Source of the DNA: Oscillospiraceae bacterium
GTDB lineage: Bacteria; Bacillota; Clostridia; Oscillospirales; Ruminococcaceae
Assembly: GCA_029007985.1 (NCBI GenBank)
Contig: JAQXIW010000031.1
Span: forward strand, 1-64,000
Direction of reading: 5' to 3'
DNA: 64,000 nucleotides
Below, piece by piece: positions 1-8,925 of the stretch; position 1 is the stretch's first letter; each line of letters starts with the position of its first letter. The notes beneath the pieces are model-generated. The model was not told the origin of the DNA. It was given only the letters and a program-made list of their open reading frames with translations, and searched no databases. Made by a program: the position numbers and the translations under genes.

Positions 1-60
1 TGATTTTAATTCGATTATTTCTTTTTCATACTTGCTTATGTTTTTGTAACTTCTTGCCAT
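1..60 (-). CDS. IS3-like transposase OrfA, N-terminal 20 residues (partial)
   Basis: The reverse strand from base 60 reads MARSYKNISKYEKEIIELKS and runs off the window. A perfect AGGAGG lies seven bases before the ATG. The start resembles, from memory, the N-terminus of small helix-turn-helix OrfA proteins of IS3-type elements, which bind the IS ends and work with an OrfB integrase. Only 20 residues are visible, so the family call rests on this short match and on the IS-like end at 140. No catalytic residue can be seen. Confidence 0.5.
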   Translation of the reverse strand, partial: MARSYKNISKYEKEIIELKS

Positions 61-67
61 AAAAAAT

Positions 68-101
68 CCTCCTGATGTAGTTTATATTCTACACCAGGAG
101 G
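68..101 (-). promoter_or_regulatory. Hairpin that masks the transposase ribosome binding site
   Basis: CCTCCTGATGTAG (68-80) and CTACACCAGGAGG (89-101) pair over 13 positions with one mismatch and an 8-base loop. In the transposase mRNA one arm contains the AGGAGG ribosome site. Several IS families are known to fold read-through transcripts so that external transcription does not translate transposase. This hairpin fits that role; the function is inferred. Confidence 0.55.
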
Positions 102-234
102 GTTCTTATTTTCTATGTCCGTTTTTTACGGACTTGTGCAGTCGGCTTTTCGTATTTTTTAATTTGTGGAATATGTTATAATGTATTATAGTAATATATA
201 TTTTATATGATGTTTGTGATTTGCGGAGGTTTTT

Positions 235-465
235 ATGAAAAAGCTTTTTGAAATGGGCGACAAATACGCAAAACAAAGCGATTGGACGGATTTTGCTCTG
301 GTAAAATTTTGTCTCTGCGCTATCGGTATCATCATCGGTTTGCACATTCCGGAAAAATCTAAAAAGCCCGCCGAAAGAGGCGCGGCAGTCGTGTTTTTAG
401 CGACATATATTGCGCTTATGGCAAGATTAGTTAAGGTTATTGTCAATATGATAAAGGATAACTGA
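235..465 (+). CDS. Small two-helix membrane protein (often annotated 'permease of phosphate ABC transporter')
   Basis: This 76-residue protein starts after GCGGAGG. It has a charged N-terminus, then a hydrophobic segment at about residues 24-40 and a second one at about 51-68. Similar short proteins in Firmicutes carry the label 'permease of phosphate ABC transporter', but the size rules out a real permease and I do not know its function. The gene stands alone between the IS fragment and a shared terminator at 486-516. Confidence 0.6.
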   Translation: MKKLFEMGDKYAKQSDWTDFALVKFCLCAIGIIIGLHIPEKSKKPAERGAAVVFLATYIALMARLVKVIVNMIKDN

Positions 466-485
466 GCAATCATTTTAGAAAATAA

Positions 486-516
486 CCGCACCCGTTTTTC
501 AGGGTGCGGATTTTAT
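486..516. terminator. Bidirectional intrinsic terminator
   Basis: CCGCACCC and GGGTGCGG form an 8-bp stem. T-rich tracts follow on both strands, so it can end both the small membrane protein gene and the convergent OsmC gene. Confidence 0.8.
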
Positions 517-523
517 TTGAATA

Positions 524-904
524 TTATTCCATTTCCTCAAACCGTTTCGGCATTGTCATCATTTTGCAAACCGGGCATCTGTAAACTCTTTGAATGATTT
601 CGTTCTTCTTTTCGTCGGAAATATCGGCGTCAATTACGATTTTTCTTTTGAAAGTGAGCAATTCCGGGTTGTCTCTGTCCATATCGAGATACACCGTAAC
701 ATCATTGTAGGCGATGTTTTCGGCGTCAAGCAGAGTTCTTGTGGTTATGTTCATACATGCGGCAAGGCTTGAAGCAAAAATCGAGCCCGGGCGCTGTGCC
801 GTGTCGCCGCCGCCTGAGGCAACAGGTGTGTCGGATATAAACTCGTGCTTACCGTCGGAAAGAATCGTCCTGTAATTATCTTTTGTGCTTTTAGCTGTAA
901 CCAT
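524..904 (-). CDS. OsmC/Ohr-family peroxiredoxin-like protein
   Basis: The protein has 126 residues from the ATG at 904, which follows AAGGAGAC; the longer upstream reading frame has no ribosome site. OsmC-family proteins reduce organic hydroperoxides in the cytoplasm through two cysteines. Both are visible: C50 in LAACMN and C110 in RCPVCK, in the usual family contexts. A third cysteine (C113) follows closely. The size is typical. It converges with the small membrane gene over a shared terminator and may belong to the oxidative-stress set with the rubrerythrin at 27.1 kb, though no shared operator was seen. Confidence 0.85.
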   Translation of the reverse strand: MVTAKSTKDNYRTILSDGKHEFISDTPVASGGGDTAQRPGSIFASSLAACMNITTRTLLDAENIAYNDVTVYLDMDRDNPELLTFKRKIVIDADISDEKKNEIIQRVYRCPVCKMMTMPKRFEEME

Positions 905-996
905 AAATGTCTCCTTGTGCTGAATTGTAAATATGCTAACACTACAAAAAATAAAAGTCAATACTAATATTTTTAATAGCATTGACTTTTGTTATG

Positions 997-2172
997 TTAG
1001 ATTCTCGCTATACCGAGCTTAACGGCTTCGTCGGCGACGGCCTTTGCGACAACATCCGCCACTCTCTTGTCGAAAACGTCCGGGATAATGTACTCCGGGT
1101 TGAGCTCCTCGTCGGTAACAACGGCGGCAAGACCTTTTGCGGCTGCTATTTTCATCGACTCGGTGATGGCTGTTGCTCTTACCGCCAGAGCGCCCTTAAA
1201 AATGCCCGGGAAAATCAAGACATTGTTAATTTGGTTAGGGTAATCACTTCTGCCCGTGCCGATTATGTACGCGCCTGCCCGCTTGGCGTCATCGTATGAA
1301 ATTTCAGGAACAGGATTTGCCATTGCAAAAATAATCGGATTTTCGTTCATTGAGCGCACCATATCCTGTGAGACAAGGTTGCCCTTTGACACGCCGATGA
1401 AAACATCAGCGCCTACCATTGCGTCCCGCAAAGTGCCGGCGAGTTTGCCTTTGTTTGAAATTTTTGCCATTTCTCTCTGGGCGTCGGTTAAAGCCGGGCC
1501 GCCTTCATATATTGTGCCGAATACATCGCAGAGAATTATGTCGGTAAAGCCTATTGAAATGAGCAGCTTGGCAATAGAAATGCCTGCCGCGCCTGCGCCG
1601 TTGAGAACGACTTTCAGTTCTTCCGGCTTTTTGCCTTTCAGCTTTGCAGCGTTCAGCAATGCGGCGCTGACAACTATGGCAGTACCGTGCTGGTCGTCGT
1701 GGAAAACCGGAATGTCGCACAGTTCTTTAAGCCTGCGCTCAACTTCAAAACACGCCGGGGCGCCGATGTCCTCGAGATTTATACCGCCGAAGCTCTTTGA
1801 GATCTTGTAAATGATGTTTACAAGCTCATCCGGGTCTTTTGAATCCACACAGATAGGGAATGCGTCAATGCCGGCAAATTCCTTGAAAAGTGCACATTTG
1901 CCCTCCATTACAGGCATACCGGCGGCAGGGCCGATGTCTCCCAGACCGAGAACCGCCGTGCCGTTTGTGATAACCGCCACAAGATTACCCTTTCTTGTGT
2001 ACTCGTAAGCAAGGCTTTCGTCCTTTTGTATTTCAAGACAAGGCTCGGCAACGCCCGGTGTGTATGCCACCGTAAGCTCATCCCTGTTTGTAACCTTCGC
2101 TCTGGAGATTACTTCGATTTTCCCCTGCCAATCCTTGTGGGCTTTCAGGGCTCTCTTATCATTATCTGTCAT
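997..2172 (-). CDS. NAD(P)-dependent malic enzyme
   Basis: The protein has 391 residues, the normal length for short bacterial malic enzymes. These decarboxylate malate to pyruvate in the cytoplasm with reduction of NAD(P). The N-terminal part contains [12 protein letters not shown] and the substrate/metal region around [11 protein letters not shown] and EDIGAP. The Rossmann domain begins at [17 protein letters not shown], and ANPVPEI follows further on. The start at 2172 follows GAGGTAAC. A LysR gene lies divergently 187 bp away with an operator-like site between them, so malate metabolism here is probably LysR-controlled. Confidence 0.93.
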   Translation of the reverse strand: MTDNDKRALKAHKDWQGKIEVISRAKVTNRDELTVAYTPGVAEPCLEIQKDESLAYEYTRKGNLVAVITNGTAVLGLGDIGPAAGMPVMEGKCALFKEFAGIDAFPICVDSKDPDELVNIIYKISKSFGGINLEDIGAPACFEVERRLKELCDIPVFHDDQHGTAIVVSAALLNAAKLKGKKPEELKVVLNGAGAAGISIAKLLISIGFTDIILCDVFGTIYEGGPALTDAQREMAKISNKGKLAGTLRDAMVGADVFIGVSKGNLVSQDMVRSMNENPIIFAMANPVPEISYDDAKRAGAYIIGTGRSDYPNQINNVLIFPGIFKGALAVRATAITESMKIAAAKGLAAVVTDEELNPEYIIPDVFDKRVADVVAKAVADEAVKLGIARI

Positions 2173-2264
2173 ATCGTTACCTCTGAATAAAATATATTTG
2201 TGAAATCCTTGATTTAATTATATATTATTTTTTCTAATAAATACAGCAAAAAATACTTTACTTC

Positions 2265-2281
2265 TATAGAAATTCACTATA
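2265..2281. promoter_or_regulatory. LysR-type operator candidate between malic enzyme and LysR genes
   Basis: TATAG-N7-CTATA is a perfect inverted repeat and contains the T-N11-A pattern typical of LysR recognition sites. It lies in the 187-bp divergent region, about 80 bp before the LysR start and 93 bp before the malic enzyme start. Binding by the neighbouring LysR protein is inferred from position. Confidence 0.45.
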
Positions 2282-2359
2282 ATATATAGTTAAATAATAT
2301 TTCTTATTTAATTATGAATTATTTATAATTATGACATTATACTCAAGCGGAGGGAAGAA

Positions 2360-3250
2360 ATGAAACTTGCACAGTTAAGATATTTTGTTGCGGTCGTGGA
2401 CAGCGGCAGTCTGTCGGCGGCGGCAAAACAGCTCAACATCTCTCAGCCTACAATTTCCGTTACGATAAAAGAACTGGAGGATGAGCTGGGCGTAATGCTT
2501 TTTAACCGTGAAAAAAACAGGCTTGTCCCGACCGGCGCCGGCACATATTTTTACTCAAAGGTCATCTCTGTTTTACAGCAGCTCGACAGTGCGGTCATGG
2601 GTACGAAAAAAATGTCCGCCGACTCAAAAATCGTCACCGTGGGCATACCGCCTATGATAGGCTCTTTCTTTACCCCGATGCTGCTCAGTGCCGTAAACAA
2701 AAAGATATACTCATTTGATTTGAATATTGTGGAATACGACTCAGGTACTCTGAAAAATATGCTCAACAACAATCTCATTGATTTTGCGGTACTTCTTTCG
2801 TCTTATGCCGATACTCTTGAAGCAAAAATGCTTTTTGTTGAGGAATACAAAATGTTTTGTTCGCCTCAAAACATCCTGCGGTCTATGAGCGAAGTCGCTT
2901 TTGATGATATTAAAGATGAGCCGTTTATAGTTTTTGACAGAATATTAGTCAAGGGCAACAGCGGATTGGCAACGCGGTTCAGAGAAAACGGTGCAAATCC
3001 TGTCATACCTATTATGACGAAACAAATATCCGCCATAAAAAACTATGTCAGAGAAAACGTGGCGTCGACCGTGCTGATGAACCATTGCGTAGGCGAGCGA
3101 GACGGTCTTGTCCGGGTTAATTTGGCAGATAATCTGAAAACAATCAGCTCTATTTGCCTATGTCACAACAAGGGCAAAGCTCTGAGCGAAAACGAAAAAG
3201 AAACGGCAAAATTTATCGCCGAGGTGGCGAAAAAATTAGACACAAATTAA
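2360..3250 (+). CDS. LysR-family transcriptional regulator
   Basis: The protein has 296 residues, the normal LysR length. The N-terminal winged helix-turn-helix is clear: MKLAQLRYFVAVVDSGSLSA, then AAKQLNISQPTISVTIKELE at residues 21-40 and LGVMLFNREKNRLVPT. The remainder, from about residue 90, is the two-lobed effector-binding domain. The start follows GCGGAGGG. It is transcribed away from the malic enzyme gene, the classic arrangement for a LysR protein that regulates its divergent neighbour. The effector is unknown; malate or a related acid is a guess from context. Confidence 0.92.
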   Translation: MKLAQLRYFVAVVDSGSLSAAAKQLNISQPTISVTIKELEDELGVMLFNREKNRLVPTGAGTYFYSKVISVLQQLDSAVMGTKKMSADSKIVTVGIPPMIGSFFTPMLLSAVNKKIYSFDLNIVEYDSGTLKNMLNNNLIDFAVLLSSYADTLEAKMLFVEEYKMFCSPQNILRSMSEVAFDDIKDEPFIVFDRILVKGNSGLATRFRENGANPVIPIMTKQISAIKNYVRENVASTVLMNHCVGERDGLVRVNLADNLKTISSICLCHNKGKALSENEKETAKFIAEVAKKLDTN

Positions 3251-3251
3251 T

Positions 3252-3284
3252 AAAAATCTCTCGGCTTTAACCGAGAGATTTTTC
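3252..3284. terminator. Bidirectional terminator between LysR and YfcC-type genes
   Basis: CTCTCGG-ctttaa-CCGAGAG is flanked by A-rich and T-rich runs, so it works on both strands at this convergent junction. Confidence 0.8.
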
Positions 3285-3290
3285 AGTGTT

Positions 3291-4676
3291 TTATCCTACA
3301 TATCCTATGCTTGCGAGGAAGGATACAAGCACAATAGAAATTATTGCAAATATACCCATAAGCGGTGCGGAATATTTAATCCACTGGTCGTAGCTTACAT
3401 CGGCAAGGCCGAGAGCGCCTACGAGCGGGCCTGACATAGGAGTAAGCGTGTTGGAAATAGAGTCGCCGTACTGATATGCCAGCGCAACAACCTGTCTGGA
3501 AAGACCGCAGACGTCGCCGATAGGAATGAGTACCGGGAACATAACCGCCATCTTTGATGTTCTGGACGGGATGAAAAGGTTGAATATAAGTGTGAATATG
3601 AACAAGCCTGCGCCCGCCATTGCAAGACCCGAACCACCGATAATGTTGGCTGCGGCGTTTGCGAGTGTGTGCATAATGTGGCCTTCTGTAAGTGTGAAGC
3701 CGATAACGCGGGCACAGCCCATTACAAGAGAGATACCGCCCATTGAGCAGGCACCGTTAAAGAAGTTCTTTGAAACCTTGTTGAGATTCTGGCCGTAAAT
3801 AATACCGGCGGCATAGGCGAGAACTATCTGAAGGGCGACGAGATAGGACTGATCCCAGCCCCATTTCTGATTGGCTATTGCGTAGAAACCGTAGATACCG
3901 AACATAACGAGAACTACAATTATACCGCGCAGAGGGAATTTTGCCTCTTTGATTTCTTCCATATCCTCATCAGGCGCAAGACATTCGCCGCAGAGAGATT
4001 TTGATGGGTCTTTTGTTATTTTCTTTGCGTATCTTGTACACCACCAAGCGTTAAGGGCTACAAACATAGCCCAAACTATCATTCTGACGCCCATACCTGT
4101 CATAGGCTCGACGCCCGCCATAAGCTGCATGGTAATCATGCCCGTAAATGTGGCGCCCATACCGACGAGATAGCCGAGGTAGAACATGCCCATGGCGCAA
4201 ATTCTGTCAAGTTTAAGTCTTTTACAGATGACAAGACCTACGGTAACGAAAGCAATCATTGAGTCTGTGCCGGCGAAGGAGCCGAGAAGACCCATCAATA
4301 CTACTATACAAGGTACCAATACCGATACCGAACGGTCGGAGAGTTTGTAAACGCCGTAGTTGAGAATGTCGTCAAACGCGCCGGTGCCGACGATACATGC
4401 GATTGAGCCGCCGCCGATGAGCATGAGAGAAATCATTGACGCGGCGTTTTCAATACCTTTCTTTACCCACAGCAGCGCCTGAAGAGGAGAAACCGTGGTT
4501 CTTTCGACAAGGTGGTATGTGCCGGCGATGGCGTTGCCTTTGGCGTCGACATCAAATACGCCGGCCGGAGCAATGTATGTGAGCAAGCAGGCAAAGAGTG
4601 TGATGCCCGCAATAATCAAAAGTATGTGAGGGACTTCAAATTTTTTTTTCGGAGTCCGCTTTTTTGTGGCAGCCAT
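3291..4676 (-). CDS. YfcC/DcuC-like anaerobic carrier (dipeptide, amino acid or dicarboxylate transporter)
   Basis: This 461-residue inner-membrane protein has about 11-12 hydrophobic helices after a lysine/arginine-rich N-terminus. The start HILLIIAGITLFACLLTYIA and the glycine-rich GAGLFIFTLIFNLFIPS region with TSKMAVMFPVLIPI match the YfcC branch of the DcuC-like carrier family. The start follows GGAGG. It is the second gene of an operon, 13 bp after an M20 peptidase, which suggests that it imports the peptide or acyl-amino acid the peptidase then splits. The substrate cannot be read from sequence. Confidence 0.8.
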   Translation of the reverse strand: MAATKKRTPKKKFEVPHILLIIAGITLFACLLTYIAPAGVFDVDAKGNAIAGTYHLVERTTVSPLQALLWVKKGIENAASMISLMLIGGGSIACIVGTGAFDDILNYGVYKLSDRSVSVLVPCIVVLMGLLGSFAGTDSMIAFVTVGLVICKRLKLDRICAMGMFYLGYLVGMGATFTGMITMQLMAGVEPMTGMGVRMIVWAMFVALNAWWCTRYAKKITKDPSKSLCGECLAPDEDMEEIKEAKFPLRGIIVVLVMFGIYGFYAIANQKWGWDQSYLVALQIVLAYAAGIIYGQNLNKVSKNFFNGACSMGGISLVMGCARVIGFTLTEGHIMHTLANAAANIIGGSGLAMAGAGLFIFTLIFNLFIPSRTSKMAVMFPVLIPIGDVCGLSRQVVALAYQYGDSISNTLTPMSGPLVGALGLADVSYDQWIKYSAPLMGIFAIISIVLVSFLASIGYVG

Positions 4677-4689
4677 AGTAACCTCCGTT

Positions 4690-5874
4690 TTATTTCAATT
4701 TATAGTCGTCCATTATGCCGAGCACAAGGCAGAAAAGTCTTGTTCTTCTCTCAATGGAGGCTATGCTCATGTGTTCATTTGTCGAGTGGATTTCATACAT
4801 ATACGGACCGAGGGCGTCTACCGACGGAATGCCCATATAGTTGAGTTTGTTTGCGTCCGAGCCGCCGCCCGTTGACTGTTCCGGCAAATCGTAGCCGATA
4901 AGCGAGCCGGCAAACTTTACCATCTCATAGACAGCCGTGTTTTCAGGAGTCTTTTCCATAGGTACCGAAAATCCGTCTACCGTGACCTTTGTGACTGTGT
5001 CCGGGATATATGCCGGGGCGTCGTTTACTCTCTTTACAATTTCTTCGACAGTCGCCATATCGGCTTTATTCTTTACGCGGACGGATACCTTTGCCTGTGC
5101 GTGACCGGAAACCACATTGGTCGGGTCGTCGTTGATGACAGGGCCGACATTGAACTGGATTCCCCTGTCGTCGAGATTGGATTCATACAAAAGCATCATT
5201 CTGTGAGCGACTTCCATAATCGCGCTTCTGCCGTCGAGATAGTTTACGCCGGAATGAGCTCTTTTTCCCACTACGTCGATCGTGATTGAGCCGGATCCTT
5301 TTCTCGATGTAAGAATACCGTCGTCAAGTCTTGACGGCTCGAATACGAACGCCATTTCAGAGCCCGGGCCTTCTTTTTCAAAAATCTCTTTGCCCGTCGG
5401 CGAGCCTATTTCCTCATCGCAGTTGAATATAAAGCAGATTTCCTTGTTAGGAAGCATATTCCGTTCCTGCATAATTTTTACTGCGTGAATTGCGACAACG
5501 ATACCGCCCTTGCAGTCGATGATGCCCAAACCGTAGGCGTCGTCGCCCTCAATTCTAAACGGATGTTTTTCACAGTCGCCTTTTTTGAACACCGTATCCA
5601 TGTGGGCGTTAAGGATGATTTTGCCTGTCGGGTTTTCAGGCGTGAGCTTTGCCACAATGTTGTAGCCGTAGCCTTCGTAGAAGAATTTTTCAATTTTGAT
5701 GCCCTCGATTTCCGAAAGCATCTCCTCTACAATCGCCGTAACCTTTGCATTGCCCTCCACATCTCGCGAGCCCGAGTCGATGCCGGCAAACTTTTTGAGA
5801 ATGTCCAGCCCTTTGTCCCGATATTTTGCTGCGCCCTCTGTAGCGACGGCAATCAATTTTTCTTTTTCGTACAT
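4690..5874 (-). CDS. M20-family zinc peptidase, glutamate carboxypeptidase-like
   Basis: The protein has 394 residues from the ATG at 5874, which follows GGAGGTCAAT; the 33-residue upstream extension lacks a ribosome site. M20 peptidases cut dipeptides or acyl-amino acids in the cytoplasm using two zinc ions. The metal and catalytic motifs are present in order: AHMDTV, GLGIIDCKGG, the glutamate pair in FNCDEEIGS, and the late histidine in YEIHSTNEHMS. The lid domain lies between. The gene precedes the YfcC-like carrier with a 13-bp gap. Confidence 0.88.
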   Translation of the reverse strand: MYEKEKLIAVATEGAAKYRDKGLDILKKFAGIDSGSRDVEGNAKVTAIVEEMLSEIEGIKIEKFFYEGYGYNIVAKLTPENPTGKIILNAHMDTVFKKGDCEKHPFRIEGDDAYGLGIIDCKGGIVVAIHAVKIMQERNMLPNKEICFIFNCDEEIGSPTGKEIFEKEGPGSEMAFVFEPSRLDDGILTSRKGSGSITIDVVGKRAHSGVNYLDGRSAIMEVAHRMMLLYESNLDDRGIQFNVGPVINDDPTNVVSGHAQAKVSVRVKNKADMATVEEIVKRVNDAPAYIPDTVTKVTVDGFSVPMEKTPENTAVYEMVKFAGSLIGYDLPEQSTGGGSDANKLNYMGIPSVDALGPYMYEIHSTNEHMSIASIERRTRLFCLVLGIMDDYKLK

Positions 5875-6108
5875 ATTGACCTCCGATACTTTTTTGGATT
5901 TCACAATTATATGATATAGCCTAATAATTCTCATTACAATTATTAAAAGTAAATAGTATATAGTTTTTTTCAATAGATTGGATAAATTTCAGCTATAATA
6001 TTAGTTTTTGACTATAAACTATAACTAAATTTTATATACGATAACATTGACATTGAGAATGACTGTATTGTTTAATTTAAGTATATTACAATTTAAGGAC
6101 GAAATTTT

Positions 6109-6321
6109 ATGAAAAAAGAGAAAAAATCCGGGATTTCAAAAGTTATAGCCTATCTGGTTTTTGCCGCCGTGTTTCTTTTGTCGGCTGTAGTGGATTTCAA
6201 AGAGGGCAACGCTAAGCTGGGCATTGTTTTTTCGGTTTTGACCGTCGCTTATATCGGACTTGCCGCAGCATTTTATAAAAAAGTAAAAAACGGCGAAAAC
6301 GACACGGATTATTTTATTTAA
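6109..6321 (+). CDS. Small two-helix membrane protein, unknown function
   Basis: This 70-residue protein starts after AAGGACGAAATTTT. A lysine-rich N-terminus is followed by hydrophobic segments at about residues 10-27 and 36-53, then a charged tail, so a hairpin in the membrane is likely. I do not recognise the family. It is a single gene followed by a good terminator, and its codon use resembles its neighbours, which supports it being real. Confidence 0.6.
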   Translation: MKKEKKSGISKVIAYLVFAAVFLLSAVVDFKEGNAKLGIVFSVLTVAYIGLAAAFYKKVKNGENDTDYFI

Positions 6322-6367
6322 GCGAAAAATCAACATATACTTTTCAAAGTACAATTCCATAACACAA

Positions 6368-6397
6368 AAAGCCGCAGAACATCTGCGGCTTTGATTT
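6368..6397. terminator. Bidirectional intrinsic terminator
   Basis: AAAGCCGCAG-aacat-CTGCGGCTTT is a 10-bp stem between the convergent small membrane protein and esterase genes. Confidence 0.82.
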
Positions 6398-6417
6398 TAT
6401 AAAGTTGTGCGCTGTTG

Positions 6418-7167
6418 TCAAACGCCTCTTTTTTGATTTGCGTACGGGTCTGTACGAGGCAGCCAGTCAAGAAATCTCTCTATTTCAAGATTCCAGAATC
6501 TCCACTCGTGAGCGTATCCGTCGACAAATTCCGCCGTAATGTCGGCGCCGGCGTCGGCAAAAGTTTGGGCCAGTTCTCTGTTTGCGTCAATGAGGAAATC
6601 GTCGTTTCCGCAGGCAATGTATACCGGCGGGAATTTATCGCCTTTCTCCGCCTTTTCTTTGACAATGTCCTTGATTATCGGCATATTGTCATAGTTAAAC
6701 ATACCGGCAACCGCCCCGGACAAACCGCCGATTGCGCCGTATTTGTCGTCCGTCAGTCCGTGATACAACGCACCGAAGCCGCCCATGGACAGCCCACAGA
6801 TAAATGTGTCTTCTTTTCTGTGAGAGACATTGAAATTCCCTTTAACAAACTCGTGCAGCTCATGTGAGATAAAGTCGTAATAGTTGTCGTCACCGCCGTG
6901 GTTGACATAGTTTTTGTTCTCGGCGGAAATCATAACAACGGCTATCTGCCTTTCCTCCGCATACATTTCCACATTTGAATATCCGCCCCATGTGGCGTGG
7001 TTGTTGCCGTAGCCGTGTAACAGATACAACACCGGGACAGGCTCTTTTATGTGAGAATGTACTTTGCCGTCCATTGATTCCGGTATGGTAACGGTCGGCA
7101 TGATCACGGTAATGTCGACAGCCCTTTTCAATGTGTAGGAAATAAAATTACAGGTGAATTTTGCCAT
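6418..7167 (-). CDS. Alpha/beta-hydrolase esterase of the EstA/esterase-D type
   Basis: The protein has 249 residues. It shows the oxyanion region LYLLHGYGNN at 47-56, the nucleophile elbow GLSMGG with S127, an acidic residue in ACGNDDFLID and the histidine H221 in GYAHEW. This order matches cytoplasmic carboxylesterases such as tributyrin esterase and the wider S-formylglutathione hydrolase group, which cut short acyl esters. No signal peptide is present. The start follows GAGGGCG. It is a single-gene unit; the true substrate is unknown. Confidence 0.87.
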   Translation of the reverse strand: MAKFTCNFISYTLKRAVDITVIMPTVTIPESMDGKVHSHIKEPVPVLYLLHGYGNNHATWGGYSNVEMYAEERQIAVVMISAENKNYVNHGGDDNYYDFISHELHEFVKGNFNVSHRKEDTFICGLSMGGFGALYHGLTDDKYGAIGGLSGAVAGMFNYDNMPIIKDIVKEKAEKGDKFPPVYIACGNDDFLIDANRELAQTFADAGADITAEFVDGYAHEWRFWNLEIERFLDWLPRTDPYANQKRGV

Positions 7168-7426
7168 GTTGCGCCCTCTTTTCTTATTCTTAGTAATTTG
7201 ATTATATATAATATATCCTATACTTTTTTGAAAAGCAATACCGTTTAATTTTTCCGTTTGTTTGACTTTGATAGATTTGCGTCTCTTATTGGCGCAGTTT
7301 TTTCAACAAATTACAAAAATGTCAATATTACTTAATTTAATAAATATTTTTGTTGACAGACTGTATTTTTTGACTTAAAATCTTTTAGGGTTTGCCCCGA
7401 AATTGATTTATTAAGGGAGAATTTAT

Positions 7427-8773
7427 ATGTCAAGTGTACAGAAAAACGATGCACAATCTAAATTCGTGCGCAATATGTTTATAGCTCTTGTAGCCGGTGT
7501 TGTGTGCGGTTTCGGATTGGTACTGCTCAGAGAAAATGTAACCGCCGAAAGTTCTGTTTGGACAACAGTTTACAATCTGCTTTTCCGGGATATCACGGCT
7601 CGGGGCAACGAAAAAGCTCTCGGTCTTTTCTACATTGCCGGTCAAATGTTTATCCGCTCGCTTCAGCTCATTATCGTGCCGATGGTTTTCACATCCATCA
7701 TTTTGGCTATTTGCAGAATTTCGGATATGAGCCGGCTTAAAAGAATTTCGGTAAAGACGCTGTGTATGTTTCTGCTCACATCTGTGCTGGGTCTTATCGT
7801 AGCCTGTGTATTCGGTTACATGGTATACAGAATGGGTATGTTCAACATTGCTTTTACAGGTCTTGAAGGCGCTGTGGGCAAAACAAGCTCTAACCCGATG
7901 GCAATTATTCTCAACATCATTCCGTCAAACATCGCCGCCGTATTCTCTACAAACAGCTCTGTTCTTTCTATCGTATTCCTTGCTGTTGCGGTCGGCGTTT
8001 CAATGAATATTCTCGGTCACGAAAAAACCGCCGCAATTAAAAAACTTGTACAGGAAGTAAACGACATCATTGTTGTTTTTCTCAACTATGTCGTCACAAA
8101 ATTCGGCCCTGTCGCAATTTTTATGCTTCTCACCAGAACATTCGCCTCTTACGGCGTTACATATATCAAGCCAGCCGCCACATACATGGCTGTGACAACC
8201 GTTTTGCTCTTTGCATATCTGCTAATTGTCTATCCGATTCTTGTAGCTGTAATCGCAAAAATCAACCCGATGACATTTGTAAAGAAAATTTCAAAGGTTG
8301 CCGTTTTCGGCTTTTCTACATCTTCATCGGCTGCCGTTTTGCCTCTCAACCTGAAAACTAATGTAGAGGATTTCGGCGTAAACGACGAAGTTGCGTCTTT
8401 CGTTCTCCCTTTGGGTATGACAATCAACATGGACGGTACAGCCATCATGCAGGTTGTCGCCACACTCTTCATCGCCGGCTGTGCAGGATATGAAATCACC
8501 GTACCGCAGCTCGTTACTATCGCCGTACTCGCCCTTGTCGCCTCGGTGGGCACACCTGCCGCTCCGGGTGCAGGCGGTGTTATCCTGTTCACTATTCTTT
8601 CCGGTATCGGTCTGGTCACAGAGCCGGCTCTCGCGGCTTACGCTCTTATCCTTGCAATCAACAGACCGATTGAAATGCTTGTCACCGCTCTCAACGTCGT
8701 TGGCGACGCAGTCGCATCTATTGTCGTGGCAAAGAGCGAAAACAAGCTTGACACAGACATTTACAACAAATAA
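7427..8773 (+). CDS. Dicarboxylate/amino acid:cation symporter (DAACS, GltP/DctA type)
   Basis: This 448-residue membrane protein has the hallmark motifs of the family: the serine-rich hairpin FSTSSSAAVLPLN, then GMTINMDGTAIMQ in helix 7, and the PGAGG hairpin in GTPAAPGAGGVI. Members co-transport glutamate, aspartate or C4-dicarboxylates with protons or sodium. The start follows AAGGGAG. With the malic enzyme at 1-2 kb this could supply dicarboxylates, but the two are not linked by an operon. Confidence 0.92.
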   Translation: MSSVQKNDAQSKFVRNMFIALVAGVVCGFGLVLLRENVTAESSVWTTVYNLLFRDITARGNEKALGLFYIAGQMFIRSLQLIIVPMVFTSIILAICRISDMSRLKRISVKTLCMFLLTSVLGLIVACVFGYMVYRMGMFNIAFTGLEGAVGKTSSNPMAIILNIIPSNIAAVFSTNSSVLSIVFLAVAVGVSMNILGHEKTAAIKKLVQEVNDIIVVFLNYVVTKFGPVAIFMLLTRTFASYGVTYIKPAATYMAVTTVLLFAYLLIVYPILVAVIAKINPMTFVKKISKVAVFGFSTSSSAAVLPLNLKTNVEDFGVNDEVASFVLPLGMTINMDGTAIMQVVATLFIAGCAGYEITVPQLVTIAVLALVASVGTPAAPGAGGVILFTILSGIGLVTEPALAAYALILAINRPIEMLVTALNVVGDAVASIVVAKSENKLDTDIYNK

Positions 8774-8783
8774 TTCGATAAAA

Positions 8784-8809
8784 AAGGTGCCCGGCGGGCA
8801 TCTTTTTTG
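8784..8809 (+). terminator. Intrinsic terminator after the symporter
   Basis: AAGGTGCCC-ggc-GGGCATCTT is followed by a run of six T residues. Confidence 0.75.
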
Positions 8810-8925
8810 TATGTACCGGATCAGGTTTTAATATTTGATATAAATATCATATTTATCCGATTGTGTTCTTGAAATTATCCACTATTCGATATATTATAAA
8901 ACCATAAATATATCGGAGGTTTACC

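Larger units (their letters stand above)
1..140 (-). mobile_element. Terminal fragment of an IS3-like insertion sequence
   Basis: Reading the reverse strand from base 140, the sequence begins TGCACAAGTCCGT, a TG-starting end of the kind found in IS3-family elements. It then gives a short inverted repeat (GTCCGT/ACGGAC), a hairpin at 68-101 and the OrfA-like gene. The other end lies outside the window, so the boundary and any target duplication cannot be confirmed. Confidence 0.4.
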
